Position numbers and translations under genes: made by a program. From Dugong dugon (taxonomy: Eukaryota > Chordata > Mammalia > Sirenia > Dugongidae), in NCBI GenBank assembly GCA_030035585.1, contig CM057461.1, positions 174,479,624-174,543,623 of the forward strand: a DNA stretch of 64,000 nt, in the 5' to 3' direction. Under the pieces are notes generated by a model, which saw only the letters and a program-made list of their open reading frames with translations, ran no database searches and was not told the origin of the DNA. Positions 30,156 through 43,265 of the stretch are shown here, piece by piece. Position 1 is the first letter of the stretch; every line of letters starts with the position of its first letter.

Positions 30156-31265
30156 TGTTGTCACATATACAAATTAATATATACTCTGAATTCACTGCAT
30201 ATAGGGCATTTTCAGGGAGACATTCACCAAGTTTTCCACATCAGCCAAGACTCTTAGCTGTAAGAGACCAGTAAGAGACCTTCATGTATGAAAAGATAAT
30301 ACCCAAATAACCAGCACACTTATGTTGCCTCTAGTCTGGCCCACAGTGAATCTACTTCAGTAGAGCTTGCCCAGTTAATTTTTCCCATTGGAATTTTAGT
30401 CATAACTGTATTCTTGTCTCTAATGAGTATTAGCATAAAAATCCCTAAAAAATTAGGATGTCTTATTGAAAAAAAGTCTACTTTTGATTTCTATTATAAA
30501 CTGATGAACAGGATCTTCCAGTGTAGAAAAGGAGACCACTTGGCATTATCCTGCATGGTTTATCAAAGAAGACAACCTTATAGGAGATTAATGTTGTACT
30601 TAAGTGATGAGTCTTGAGTGGAAAATATAATTCATGGCTAAAAGGAAATATGGTTAATATATAAAAGTAATGTTGCTAGCCTGGGAATAGTTTTAAGTGA
30701 AGGATCTAGAAACAACCCAGGAACATCAAGTTGCTATCAGATGTTTCATTAAAAGCATAAGTAAATTGGAAAAAAGATAGAAATTAGAGACCCAACCCAT
30801 ACAGTAGTCTGACTAGCCAAAGCAAGTTTTGAATTTCATGTCTTGAATAATTCTGTAACCTTTGGGTTTACCATGAGATAAATTATACAAAGGTTTAATC
30901 GGCTATCCTGGTCCTATTGTGGTTGTCCTGGAGTGCACCATTTTAAGTGTTCTATCAATCAGTGCAAAGAAGGTAACTTAAATCACTGATACAATTCATA
31001 AGGTAATTTTTTAAAATATCAAGAACATCCACCTTATTTCTGAGAACAGAAAGGTGATTATTAGGTGGATCCTCTCTGAGAAAATTCTGTGTTATCTAAT
31101 TCATGAATGACATCTTCCACAGCATCCTTACTGCATACATATAGTATGTATAGTACACGCATGCCATACATGCTTATTGTTTAGGGTTTAAGATGAAATT
31201 TTTTTTTTTTTTAGTTAAAGGAATTCTGATTATAATGGAAGTAGAATTTCTTCAAACTTCAGTTG
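30156..31265. other. Unassigned DNA
   Basis: No gene or named repeat. T14 tract at about 31200-31213. The plus-strand frame 30414-30617 has no domain. Confidence 0.45.
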
Positions 31266-31448
31266 TTTTTGTTGTTAGATGCCATTGAGTCAGCTCTGAC
31301 CCATTGCAACCCCCTGTACAACAGAACGAAACGCTGTCTGGTCCTCTGCCATCCTCACAGTTGTTGCTATGTTTGAGCCCATTGTTGCAGCCACTGTGTC
31401 AATCCATCTTGTGGAAGGTCTTCCTCTTTTTTGCTGACCCTCTATTTC
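31266..31448 (-). mobile_element. RTE LINE 3' end, about 180 bases, antisense
   Basis: It begins 'gttgttagatgccattgagtcagctctgacccattgcaacccc', the antisense RTE 3' terminus, and runs to 'gaaggtcttcctcttttttgctgaccctct', where it is truncated. The reading frame on the minus strand still shows 'GQQKRGRPSTRWIDTVAATM'. This is a very short 5'-truncated copy. Confidence 0.92.
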
Positions 31449-31839
31449 ATACTTCAGTAGAAATTTTAAACTATTCAATAGCCCTATGTTTTGGTTTTCC
31501 CTCTAAGAAAAAGACTAACCTCAATATAACCAGACTATCCTGGAATCTAGTAAATATTAGGGGTTCAGAATTATTTGTTGATTAAATTAATGAGTAACAC
31601 ATGTTCAAATTGGTATTTCCAAGCTTAGTGAATCCTAGCTAAGTTTAGAATGAAAAATATTTCCATTGATTTTCTTCTGAACATTTCCTTAATATTTTCA
31701 AGACGGTTTTCTTATTTTTAAGCCAGGTTAATATATACCTATACTGTTTCCCTTGCTTATATTTATGTAAATCAAACCCAGGATACCTTACCAAAGTGTT
31801 ATCTCCAGCTGTTCTCCCAAGTTCCTCAAGGTTCATAGC
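31449..31839. other. Unassigned DNA
   Basis: No repeat recognised. The 167-codon minus-strand frame covering 31645-32148 runs through this stretch and the next AfroSINE. Confidence 0.4.
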
Positions 31840-31848
31840 GTTTATATA

Positions 31849-32001
31849 CCTGTTGCTGTTGCGTCGATTCTGACTCATAGCGACTCTACAGGACAGAGTA
31901 GAACTGCCCTGTAGGTTTCCAATGAGCGGCTGGTGGATTTGAACTGCCAGCCTTTTGGTTAGTACCCAAGTTCTTAACCACTGTGCCACCAGGGCTCCAG
32001 A
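31849..32001 (-). mobile_element. AfroSINE, short form, antisense, with 9-bp duplication
   Basis: Direct repeats GTTTATATA at 31840-31848 and 32002-32010. The body moves from 'gccctgtaggtttccaatgagcgg' to 'ctggtggatttgaactgcc', so the middle block is missing. It ends 'actgtgccaccagggctcc'. Confidence 0.93.
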
Positions 32002-32010
32002 GTTTATATA

Positions 32011-34128
32011 GCCTCCCACAATTAAAACTAAAAAAAAACTATTTGTTCTTATGTGCCACCAGTTTCTTTTGGCACAACATTTACCTACTGTCTCTAATTG
32101 TTGCTTTGCATATTTTGGCTTCCATTTGTTAACAGATTCATTCAACATATAATTGGTGTCACAGAAACAACCTCTTTTTTCAAGTTTCCATTTGGTGCCA
32201 TTTTATTTTCTAATTTTCAACAATAATTCTATATCACTTACGACTAAAAACCTGGAGTTTTGTTTTAGTTCATATTTCATACTGCTGTTTTCTGATCTTC
32301 TGAAATCATTATGTAAGAGGGCACAGATTCCATATATTTTGATTCTGAGTTTATGAATCTAGTTTTAAAATATGAAAACATGATCACCAAAATTATATAG
32401 CAAATGTTTCAGTAAGACTATTAATCTCTCCATCCTAATAAATGCTTACTTTTATCATCTCACTTTTTTGATAATTTTGGCCTTGATATATGATGATAAA
32501 ATTCACTGGACCATTGGAATCTCTACTGAATAGGTGTAATAATTATTTTTATGATGTCTGGGCCATATTAGATGCTTTCTATAGCATCAAAAATGACACT
32601 TTATATTGTATTATTTAGTGGAAGATTAGATGGATGTTTTCTTTGCTAATTTGTTTTGGTTTGTTCCAAAATTTTGTTACAATGACTAAAATGGTCACCC
32701 AAGAAATAATTCATTTCTTTAGGTTAACAGCACCGTTTTGAAAGGCAAACCCTCTTGTCTGTGCTAATATATTTCACTTTAATATGAAGTAGTTCAATTA
32801 GATTACACTTCATCCTAGTAATTACTTTAGGTGGATGTTAGAATGGATGTTTTGATGTGACTGGGGTGGAGGAGGGTGCTGGTTGAGTGGGAGAATGGCG
32901 GAGATACAGATGTTTATCTTTTATGTTTTAAATTAGTATTCATTCACACATAACGGACTTGGAAACTTCTAAAGAAAGACACATAACTTAGGGCTTAGGA
33001 AATTTCACAAGAATGAGCTCTGTCTTGGAATATCTGGCTAGGCATAAAAATCATGGAAAGATTATTTAATCTGGAGATTTCTGGCCTGGATATGAGCCAT
33101 CCTACAACTTAAGTTTTATGCTTATCTGATGAGTTATGTTCCTATCTCACATCAAATTTTAAAGTTTAGAGTTCTTTTACTACTTAAAATTTCATCCCAT
33201 TTTAGCTGATTTTGAAATTTGATCACTAATGTCTTTTCCAGTTCTGAAATTGTGTGATTCATTATCTTCTTGGAATGGGTACTCTTTTTCTATTGCTTAC
33301 ACACTTAATGAGACAATATTTCCATACATTTATCTCTTAAAAATGCATTAGCCAAGAAGCTTCAAAATGACAGGCACAGATTGCCCAAGTACATAAAAAA
33401 AAGTATGTTAAAGATCAAGTTAACAAAAGTGTTTATAAAGATTAATTTAAAAGTTAACGAATTAAAAAGTCAATAAAAAGCTATAAATTATTAAAATTAA
33501 TTTAATTCCTTTTTCATTAGCTATTAAATATAGCACACTAAGAATTGATACACAGAACATGAAAAGTTACTCAAATGAATAATATCAGTGTAAAGTTTCT
33601 GTTAATTCTAAATATTTCTTTTGAAAGGAAGAAAAAATAATTCATTTCTCTGACAAGGAAATTCTAAGTAAGTCAAATCACCCAACTAGTATCTTTAACA
33701 GCATTAGTACCAAAACTGGGAGGGAAACATTGTTTTCTATAGGGAATAAAGATATGTTTAGGAAGATTTTCTTGGCAAAAAGGTTAATATACAACAAAAA
33801 CAGCCATATAAAAATGCATGCATTTTTTTTAAGTAAAGAATATCAATTATAATTTTTGGAAAATAAATAAAATAGGTGACTCTCTTTATAGCATGATTAG
33901 TTTTTACGTTCACTATTCTTTCTGCCCCAAATTATTAGTTTTTCATTTTCTTATCCCTTCTACTCATTTTTTCTCCCCTTGTCTCTGACATGTACATACT
34001 ACTCCAGACCCAGGATATTTTAGGTGTGAGGAGACTTGACTCCTTGTATTCAAACTGCATAATCAAGAAAAGTGGGCACAGAGTGTTTTATTCTTCTATT
34101 CATCACAAATGAATAAAATGAATGAACA
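32011..34128. other. Unassigned AT-rich DNA, no repeat recognised
   Basis: About 2.1 kb without any AfroSINE, RTE, L1, L2 or MIR I can name, and no credible frame. An evenly AT-rich stretch that would be worth comparing with other mammals for conserved noncoding sequence. Confidence 0.45.
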
Positions 34129-34531
34129 TGAAAGACCAAAGAAAAATCGATGCCTTTGAATTATGGTATTGGTGAAGAATATTGAATATACCATGGACTG
34201 CCGAAAGAACGAACAAATCTATCTCAGAAGAAGTACAACCAGAATGCTCCTTAGAAGCAAGGATGGTGAGACTACATCTCACATACTTTGGACATGTTAT
34301 CAGGAGGGATCAGTCCCTGGAGAAGGACATCGTGCTTGGTAAAGTAGAAGGTCTGCAAAAAAAAGAGGAAGACCTTCAACGAGATGGATTGACACAATGG
34401 CTGCAACAACAGGCTTAGACATAGCAATGATTGTGAGGATGGTGTGCAGGGCTGAGCAGTGTTTTGTTCTGTTGTACATAAGGTCACTATGAGTTGGAAC
34501 CAACTCAGTGGCACGTAACCACAACAACAAA
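34129..34531 (+). mobile_element. RTE LINE 3' end, about 400 bases
   Basis: It begins at 'catgaaagaccaaagaaaaatcgatgcctttg' and runs to the (CAA)n end at 34521-34531, through the C-terminal ORF piece with 'MNIPWTAERTNKS', 'LTYFGHVIRRDQSLEKDIVLGKVEG' (34182-34418). One frame carries to the end of the ORF with a shift near 34360-34370 caused by an A run. It is 5'-truncated. Confidence 0.94.
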
Positions 34532-35264
34532 ATTCATCATAAACATGCTGTATTAGCCCAAATGAAATGAGTACAAGCAGATTCTTAACAAAATAGCTAC
34601 AGATTATATCTGTGGCTCTTATACAGTCCTTTCCCTACCTGTACTTATTTAATAAATAGATTGTGGTTCTTCAAACTAACTTATTGCAAAGTATTAAAAA
34701 GAAAACTTTATTAACTTCATATTTAACATTATTGCCAGCAATAACATCTCCCATATTTAGGAGATCCTTAGAAAAATCAATCATAATAACCAGTGAACAC
34801 AAAGAAAATTCTTTATTTAACCATAACTTATGTTCACCCAAAAGTTCTAAGACAGAAACAGGCTCAAGTTGCTCCTTAGATCTTCATACTTACAATTCCT
34901 TGCCAAATGTCTTCTTGTAAGTCATTCTGACATTCAAAAGGAACTAGATCAAAAAAGTTCTGTTTCTGTTTCCAAAATCTTTTTTTTTTTTTTCCCTTTA
35001 ACTGACACTCTAACAACACCTGTCACTTCCTACTCACCTCTTACTCTTTTCATGATTTGGCCTCCAAATCTGTGGATAAATCAAGTGACATATTCAACCA
35101 TACAGAAAGGAAGAGAGTCAAGCACTCAGTCAGAAAGGATTTACTGAGCAGCTGGCTTATAACCAGTTCTCAGAGCTGTAAAAAATAAGAGTCTAGTTGG
35201 AGTCCAATGTAATATGAATACTAGAATGTATAGAACTAAGGATTTATCCAGGTGTAGTAGTAAT
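34532..35264. other. Unassigned DNA
   Basis: T14 tract at 34979-34993. No gene. The short overlapping plus-strand frames at 34663-35147 have no recognisable content. Confidence 0.45.
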
Positions 35265-35452
35265 CAAAGACCCTAAATTCAGGATAATTTAGGTTCAAAT
35301 TCCGTGTCATTTTTCTCTTGCTATGTGACATGACATTGGACAAATTAATAAGATTTCCTCAGCTATCACCTCTATAACGAAGTGCTATCACTGCCTTCTT
35401 TAAAAGAGTTATTGTAAGGCCAATACGTGACATTAATGTAAGCATATTAGTA
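35265..35452 (+). repeat. MIR SINE, interrupted by an AfroSINE
   Basis: 'accctaaattcaggataatttaggttcaaattccg', 'cttgctatgtgacatgacattggacaaattaataag', 'ctcagctatcacctctataacg' and 'gttattgtaaggcc' are the MIR head and core. The AfroSINE at 35455 cuts it; the MIR tail may resume near 35700. Confidence 0.75.
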
Positions 35453-35454
35453 AA

Positions 35455-35653
35455 AACTTGTTACCGTTGAGTAGATTTCAACTCATAGCGGCCCTGTAGG
35501 ACAGAGTAGAACTGCCCCATAGGGTTTCCACAGCTGTAAATCTTTACAGAAGCAGACTGCCAAGTCTTTCTCCCACAGAACGGCTGATAGGTTCAAACCA
35601 ACGACTTTTTAGTTAGCAGTCAAGCACTTAATCACTGTGCCACCAGGGCTCCC
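35455..35653 (-). mobile_element. AfroSINE, long form, antisense
   Basis: The unit has 'gttaccgttgagtagatttc', 'cctgtaggacagagtagaactgccccatagggtttcc', the full middle block 'gctgtaaatctttacagaagcagactgcc', the B-box complement 'aggttcaaaccaacg' and the end 'actgtgccaccagggctccc'. It inserted into the MIR to its left. Confidence 0.95.
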
Positions 35654-35659
35654 AAAGCC

Positions 35660-35695
35660 ATACCAAACCTGCTGCTGTCTAGTCAATTCCTAATT
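35660..35695 (-). mobile_element. AfroSINE 3' scrap next to a full copy
   Basis: 'taccaaacctgctgctgtctagtcaattcc' repeats only the tail of the unit immediately after the preceding copy ends. It is a severely truncated second insertion or a local duplicate. Confidence 0.7.
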
Positions 35696-35699
35696 ACAG

Positions 35700-36505
35700 C
35701 CAATATTATTGTCAGTATTAAAGCTAAGAGTTCTGAGGAGGTATAGGTCACAGTAGCTCTCAGAGATACTGGTTCTTGATAAAGCCTTGAAGAATTCATA
35801 GGAGTTGTAAAGGAAAATGAAGAGGGCAAATGACAATTCCTGTCAATTGGTGCATTTAGGAAATTATAATCATCTATTTCTAGCACCACACCAAATTATA
35901 AGAAGGCACAGAAAGGTGCTAGGATAGTCTCCAATTTACAGACCACTATATGAATATATCCTAAACATATTTTAAACTTATTTTTCATTTAACAGCCAAA
36001 AAATAAATTTAGAAAACGTGTTCTGTCCTACTTAGTGTTTGTGCGTGTGTGTGTATTTGGGGGGGTATATAAAAAAGAAATAGGTAAGTAGGTCTTATCC
36101 AAAGTGAAATTGTTTTACAAAAAACTGATCTTCAAGAGCATCGCTGATAAATGCAGATAATTTTCTGTGCCTATTAGACCACTAGAAAATGTGAATAGTT
36201 CATTTGAGCTTGTAAGATTCTTTTCTTTTCTCATCAACACCATATCATTCAATGATACCCCTAAACCTGTTGTCTAATTACTTCATACATTTTAATAGCT
36301 TATCAAGAACTTTTTAATTCAGGTAGTTAGAGCTTCTTGAGAAACATACTAAAGTTGACAACAAGTGAATATACTCATGTTCCTTTCTATTTTCTATGAG
36401 TCAAATGTGACAAACAGGTTATGGGTCATCTTCAAAAGAGTACCTAAGGTAAGTCTATGAGCTGAAACTCTTCTTTAAGTTAGAAATATAAAGGCTACCT
36501 TAGAA
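35700..36505. other. Unassigned DNA
   Basis: No gene. A (GT)n/GGGGGG patch lies at about 36041-36066. Confidence 0.45.
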
Positions 36506-36509
36506 AATA

Positions 36510-36682
36510 AGTATGTTCAGTTAGCTACCTTTGTGTGATGGGGGCAAATCTCTGAAGGTGTCTAAACCTTAATCCATTTTCTTGTTTGTAAATGAATATA
36601 AGTAACTGTCTTGACTCTCCCATAAAGTGTCAATGGGGATTAAAATAAATAACGGATGTGTGAATGCTTTGAAAATTATGTA
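36510..36682 (+). repeat. MIR SINE, 3' end cut by an AfroSINE
   Basis: 'tcagttagctacctttgtgtgatgggggcaaatct', 'ctaaaccttaatccattttcttgtttgtaaatgaatata', 'gtcttgactctcccataaagtg' and 'ggattaaaataaataacgg' follow the MIR order. The AfroSINE interrupts the 3' end; 'tacaaatattactattaaac' after 36853 may be its continuation. Confidence 0.75.
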
Positions 36683-36852
36683 CCCAAATCCACTGTCATC
36701 GAGTCAATTCCAAGTCATAGCGACCCGATAGGGTTTCCAAGACTATGAATCTCTACAGAAGCTGACTGCCACATCTTTCTCCCACAGAGCTGCTGGTGGT
36801 TTCAAACCATCAACCTTTCGGTTAGCAATCATTTTAACCACTGTGCCACAGA
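36683..36852 (-). mobile_element. AfroSINE, long form with a second deletion, antisense
   Basis: The middle block 'gaatctctacagaagctgactgcc' is present, but the 'aggacagagtagaactgcccc' segment before 'atagggtttccaag' is missing ('gcgacccgatagggtttcc'). This makes a different size variant from the short form. The unit ends 'actgtgccaca'. Confidence 0.92.
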
Positions 36853-39175
36853 ACTATACAAATATTACTATTAAACAGATAACGTAAGCCAGATAAGTAA
36901 TGGTCCTAGAGCAGAAAGTGGTAATAGAAAAAATTTCAAGGATAAGTAAAAGAGGTGTCTTTGAAAACAGTACTATACCAAATGCTCAATAAGTATTTAT
37001 TGAATAAAACAATGTTATTAAATGAATCAGTATAAAACATATTCGAGGAAGATATCACAAATATATATATTTTTTATGGCATCTTAAAAGGTTCTAAGAG
37101 TTAAGTTTAGGTATTGAATGTTTTCTTGATATTATTGTTTACATAATACCAAACCCTATACAACTTTTTGGAAAGAATATTGAATGATTACATGAGTAAA
37201 TTCTTGGTATTCAAAACGTATTTTAAAGTCTAAAAAAACTTTTAAAACCTACTTATCTGTTCAAGCCACATTAGTAATGAACTATTAGAAACACTATTTT
37301 AAATATATTAAAAACTTTTTGGATGGCAAGTATTGAAACTGGTGACATATTGTGTACATGACCCTAAATCGTAGATATAGCCTTTCAAAATTGAATAAAA
37401 TATTCTTCTTCTTCCAGAATATTTATGCATACATTTTTCAATATCATTGTAAATTTGTATGTTTCTGTGAACTCTCCTGGAACCAACATATACCAATAGT
37501 TGAATATCAGTTTGTTTACCCCATCTCAGGTAGTCTCTTGGTGAATGATTTTCAAGTAATACATCCTCTGTTTTCATGCAAATAAAAATATAACCAATTC
37601 TTCCTAATATTTTCCAGACCATTCTTTCCCAACAAGGTAAAAAAAAAAAGACGCGTTCATTAAAATAAAAAAATACCGCATTATTATAAAAATTGATACA
37701 CTAATAATGATAACATTTGATGCTAACAATAATATAACAGTAATTCCTAACGTAAAAAACCTTTACAATTCGAAAATTACTGCATCACACATCATCATTT
37801 CATCATCTCAGGAACCATGCTCAGTATACTCATACTCATCTGTGAACTGAGGTTAATCATGCATAGCACTGGAGCTCGAGATATATAAACACTTAACACT
37901 TTCATTATATTTAAGCCATAGAGAACACACTGTTGATGAAAACTATACATGTATACACCCATTAATATAGTAATAATTTTTTTTTTTTTTTGGTGGGTCA
38001 CCTCAGAAATTCAAAAGTGTGCAAGTGAAATTAATTTTGTTTTTAAACTTTCCATAGGAGTGGTAGAGTTCAGGCCTTAAGCTGTTTTCATTATAGGTTT
38101 TTGAAATATGCACGGGTGATCAAAAAACCAGATTAATCAGTTTTTAAAAAAGCTGCATGCAGGGATAGGATTAAGCAAGACTGTGAAAGAGTTTCCCTTA
38201 AATGCCCTCAATGTCCCCAATTTGTGCCAGTTGTACTCCTTTTCACCCTTTAAAAGCACTACATACTCAAGTTTTCAACACTTTCAACTCTCCCTATGCA
38301 AATTAAACTCAGGTAAACAAAGGTGTAATTATATTCTGATAAAATCCACATTGTTGACCACTCTAAGTGCATTCATTATTATATGGGTCCAAGCAACCTT
38401 AATCCAAAGAAAGGTATGCCTAAATGTAAAATTCTAATGCAAAATATAAGTGGGTAGAGAGGGACATTCTAGAGTAGATCATATTGGCAGCTTTCGACAC
38501 TCACATTAGATAGCAGCTTCGAGTAATGCCCAAACATAACTAACTTCTTTTGTTTAAATGACAAAGGGTTTGAGATGAATTCTGAATATTCATGATATCA
38601 TGCTTTCTACAATCTGCAATATTTAGGTTATAGATTTTAAAAGACAAGAATGCACACCTGATTTTGATACAGTCATCTCTCATACATAGTCTTTCAAACA
38701 TTGCTTCTATACGATTATTTTCTTTGCATTTGTATCTCTGAGGTTTCATTAATGTGTATAAACATTGTTTTAGTTCACCTACATATTTAATGTTCAGTAT
38801 TATACCTAGTATTTAATCTGTACCTCATATCTCAAATCACATGATAAAAATTTAAGTCAAATTCTACGATTCCTTCTGCTTCAACAACAACAACAACAAA
38901 AAACGTTCTCACCTGCCTCCTGTACTCCCTAGCTCAATCTGCACTTGACTGCCACATGCATAGGATTTTGAAGGCTGTTTACTGTAATATCTAGGGGTTC
39001 CATTTACATATATTAATCTGTGAATATTTCATGTGAATGGCATAAGTTGGGTGTGTACAGAGCATAGTTGACGACATGGCTGTATGTGGTGTCCCCTGGG
39101 TACTATCGACACAATAATCTGAGCTCAAAATTTTGATATGTTTATCATTTCATGTAAATTACTTCCCTCTTCCAC
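36853..39175. other. Unassigned AT-rich DNA
   Basis: A short L2/MIR-like tail is at about 36985-37015 ('caataagtatttattgaataa'). T12 tract at 37978-37991, (CAA)n at 38882-38898. The larger frames near 37308-37622 overlap on both strands and have no recognisable content. Around 37790-37860 an antisense MIR-like patch is possible but too degraded to name. Confidence 0.4.
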
Positions 39176-39179
39176 TCTA

Positions 39180-39375
39180 TATGCAAGCAATCAGTCCTGT
39201 CACGTCTCCTTTAAAAGTTGTTTCATATCTGCCCCTTCCCTATTTTACCACCTTTGTCCAGGCCCCTTCTAACACAGTCCTGCAACAGTCTTCTAACTAG
39301 CTGGTCTCATTGCCACCACTGTCTCCCCTGTCTAGTCTATCCTTCATATTGCTGCCAGTTTTCTTGCCTTCTCAG
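39180..39375 (+). repeat. L2-like LINE fragment
   Basis: 'cagtcctgtcacgtctcctttaaaag', 'gtctagtctatccttcatattgctgcc' and 'ttctaactagctggtctcattgcc' follow the part of L2 that precedes the 3' end seen at 42590. Diverged. Confidence 0.5.
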
Positions 39376-41164
39376 ATAAAACCAAAAAGATAATGAGTCA
39401 TAGCTGGCTTTTCAGTGAGTGACAGCTATTTACAGTAATGTGGTAATTGGAAGTGACATTGTAGATCTGTGTGTTTATTCTGGGTTGCCATGTTGTGATT
39501 ATAGTGCAAAACTGAGAAATACTGAAACACATCAAATGTATGTGTCAAGTAAATTTCATACTCCTTTTGCCTCAGGCAGATTAGCACAAATTAAATTGCC
39601 CACTAATAAACTAAGATGTTAGCAAGCCATAGGGATACGCTATACATGGATTCTGCTGATTATGGTTAAAATTCAAGATCTTTGGACAATTTTTTATGTA
39701 CAAAAATTATCTTATTCCATACTCACTGGAAGTTTAAAAAGAGGATAACTGAATATTGCAAGGCAGTAATTTTTTCCCCAAACTTTATCACTGGGATGTT
39801 TATTTTGATACGTTATTGTAAAAACTGGAAATAAAAATACGTATACTCAGTAGTGGCATAAGTTTAAGACAATATTTTAGCAAAGCTATTCTAAAAGGAA
39901 TAGCTGACAAGTAGACCAACATATGTTTGAAATCAGCATTAAATGCTATAAAAATGCATAACTTTATAGCTTTATATGCCAACAAATATGAGCAAATAGA
40001 GACCAGTTTACTATAGTATTCTCCACTTATTATAGGTATGTGTTTAAGCATTAGTTTCTTGGCAGAATATTTTTAGACATAAACACAGTTTTTAGAAAAT
40101 AATCTCTAGAAAAAATATATTTTTTTTTATTCAAAATCAAAGATGGATAGGAATGTACTCGTTTACTAACATTTTTTTTTTTTTTGGAATGTTGTTACTA
40201 TTCCACTTCCTACAGATTTCCATATGGAGCTGATCTTTTATGAATCTGGAGATGGAACTTGAAGGTGGTTCCTGAAACAAGAAATACCAGGAAGAAATAT
40301 GCGTATGTGACTGAAAGTATAACAAGAGAAGTTCAGGGATCATTTTTTCATTTTGTTTTCCTCTCAAAAGAAGGAAAGGACTGAAAAAAAAAAGAATGAA
40401 GGAAGGCCGACCAAAAAAAAACCTCAGAGCAAGAGTGAATACTTTCGTTTCCGTTTGGGAGTTGATTGGAAATGGGAAAGTATTTTGAGGAATAAATACC
40501 CTTGAGCCTGTTCCTGTGGTGGCCCTGTGTGTATACCTGCTAAAAAATGCTACATAAATGGTAAGGGGAAATGGTACTCATAAAAATATAAAAATGTTTG
40601 ATTATAGTTTATCTGCACATGCACAATTATGCTGGGAGATGAGATTCTATTCTCAAATCTTTTTTTCTTGGTATAGTTTTACATGGGTAATTAAAAAAAA
40701 TAAATAAATTAGTTTTATCAAGATTACTTCCTTAATGAAGGTAGTGGAAGACCGTTCGGATCTTAAGGAGAGGCTGGAAATGTAGCTTATCATTTTTATG
40801 ATTAAATAATATTTCATTAAATTTGATAATGCAGCTCAAGGCATCCAAAACAATATGATATCAGATTATTAAAATTGATGATGAACAGTTAAGAACAAAA
40901 CTCCTTAAGTGTTATTTCAAAGAGCCTACATACTAAAATATTAAAAGCACAGGCCTTGTCTAACATGCATATTTGAACACCCGAGAATATTATGTAAGCT
41001 TCACAATATGGTTCTCAAAGTTTATAAATTAACTAAATTTAAAACATAAATTGTGTTGTTTTAATTTTGGTCCAGGAAATGGTAAAAATCATGCATGCCT
41101 AGGGATAACAGGTTTATAACATATGAGTATTACCAACAGTAATATTTTAAAACAGTTACATGGA
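39376..41164. other. Unassigned AT-rich DNA
   Basis: No recognised repeat. T15 tract at about 40172-40186; A-rich runs near 40386-40420. No credible coding frame. Confidence 0.45.
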
Positions 41165-41375
41165 AACTGTATAGCTAGTAGTTAAGAATACAGGCTGTAA
41201 GGTAATACAGATCTTAGTTTAATTGATTATCAGCTCTTCCACCTATTAGCTATTTGGTAAATTATGTAACATGTCTGAGCTTGAGTTTACTCCTTGTAAA
41301 ATGAGAATATTAATGCCCAATGAGGTTGTGAAGATTCTATAATAACATAAGGAAAGTTCTTAATATCGCAAAAAC
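41165..41375 (+). repeat. MIR SINE
   Basis: 'agctagtagttaagaatacaggctgtaagg', 'cagctcttccacctattagct', 'aaattatgtaacatgtctgagcttgagtttactcc', 'aaaatgagaatattaatgcc' and 'gaagattctataataac' are the MIR order from head to tail. Confidence 0.85.
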
Positions 41376-42589
41376 AGTAAACAGAAATCTCAAGAAATCA
41401 TAATCATTAATGAATCACTGTGTACTCTCATTTGGCTATAGCACAAAATGAAACCCTGTACACAGTTGTAGATTTAAATGAAATGTAGATGTAAAGCATT
41501 ATTTCTTATCTCCTAAAATCAGTGGGAGTTATGAACAAACAAGCTACTGACCTACTCTGAAGATAGTATGTATCCCACATGTTGTGCAGATAATAAAGAG
41601 AATTAATCACATATTAAAGAAATAATTGGTGTCAGGCTACTAACCTCTCTTTCTTTATACCTTTACATGACCCTCCAGAAAGACTTCTCTGTAGAAAATA
41701 CCAATTATGCATTTTCCCTACCTGTACCTGAATTTGCTTTTTATTCTGCTTTCTATTTTTACGATGGTTGAGGAGTAAGGCAGACAATTAATTCTGCTTT
41801 TGTCTGTTAGGGTATTCTTATGGACAAATATGTAGAAAAGAAATAAATTTCTAATAAGCAAATATGTCTTGATTAGCTGGCATTTTGATAGAAGTTTTCT
41901 CTAGTTATTTTCTTATCCTACAAAGGATAAGAAAGGGGAAATGGTTATGATTCTTAGCTAATTAGCAATGTGAAAACTATCCTTTAGAGGTAATGATTAA
42001 TAGGGAAATAAAACCAAAGTGATCAGTACAATGTAATTATTTCCTATTTCAGAAAGAAAGTTTCTAAGCAAGAAAAACAACAGGCAATGATTTTTTTAGA
42101 GGAATCAACATGGAAAGTATATAAATTAAAAAGAAAATAAAGTAATATGAGGTATGGAGATGAATAAACAAAGCCATTTTGGGAGAATAGTTTAACAATT
42201 GTTATTTTTTAATCCACATGGTCAAGATGTTAGAGTCTTTTTTTTCTTAGAATCACAACTGAAATTATACATACACATTTTAAAAAATATCCGTTGATTT
42301 TTCTTATTTAATCCTAAGAAACAGTTGTGTATCTGATGTAAAGATGCTAAGCCAAAGGAAAAATTTTTCTTGAGCAAAATGAATTTCTACCTTTTCCAAA
42401 ATTCAGTTTTGTGCTGAAGTTTTAGGAAATAACTCCATAAAAATTAGGTTATTTTACATTTCTTTTTCATCTGATAATTTCCCACTGACAAGCAGTAGAA
42501 AAACAGCTTAGATAATAACGTAGATAAAGACATTAACTAAATGTTAATTCACACACTAATAATTTAATAATAGAGAGTGTAAATTAGCT
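41376..42589. other. Unassigned AT-rich DNA
   Basis: No gene and no named repeat. Confidence 0.45.
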
Positions 42590-43265
42590 GAATTCTCTGC
42601 TTTCAACAACACTGCTGCCAGAGAGATCTTTCTAAAATTCAAACCTGACCAAGTCATTTGTTTGTTTAAAACCATGAATGGCTACCTGTTTCCTGCAGAG
42701 TAAGATCCATGTTCCTTAGTGTAATTTGATTCTGCCTATTTATGTGTCCTTATATGATTTTACTGCTCCCACCAAAACCTCAGAACATTATGATGCATTC
42801 ATGTTGAATAGCTTGCAGCTGTTTGCACTTACCATAACGTGGGTATGTGCCATGCCTTTGCATCTGTTAGTCTTTCTCTCTAAGATGGCTCCTCCTTCCA
42901 CCCACTCCCAACCAGCCCCATTCACCTGCAAAATATCCATCCATTAGAATCCAGATAAAGAGTCATCACCTTACAAAGCCTTTTTCTGATGTTTCAGGAC
43001 AGAATCAACCTTCCTCCCTCCCTCATAATGACGTCATAACAGGTGCATTTCACTCATTTCCCCTGTCACACATTTCTGTAGTTGTTGGTCTCCCTCATTA
43101 GACTGCAAACTCTTTGAGGGCAGGGAATGTCCCATCATTTTTTTCTCTTCATTAGAATGTGAGTTACTTGAGAAAACTTTGCTTTGTTTACTGTTGTATT
43201 TTCAGGATCTAACAGTTCCTGGCAGTAAATGTAATAAATACTTCAGTGAATGAATGAGTGAATTA
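42590..43265 (+). repeat. L2 LINE 3' end, about 680 bases
   Basis: Order of blocks: 'ctgccagagagatctttctaaaattcaaacctgaccaagtca', 'ggctacctgtttcctgcagagtaagatcc', 'gccatgcctttgcatctg', 'gtcatcaccttacaaagcc', 'attagactgcaaactctttgagggcagggaatgtcc' and the terminal 'aataaatacttcagtgaatgaatgagtgaat'. This is the best preserved sense L2 3' end. A second terminus-like piece ('ttagaatgtgagttacttgag') suggests two overlapping 3' ends. Confidence 0.88.

Noticed and set aside
31645..32148. 167-codon open frame on the minus strand, one of the longest outside the L1
   Set aside because: It runs straight through an antisense AfroSINE (31849-32001) with its target-site duplication, has no recognisable domain and no supporting splice or start context. 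The SINE by chance lacks stops in that frame.
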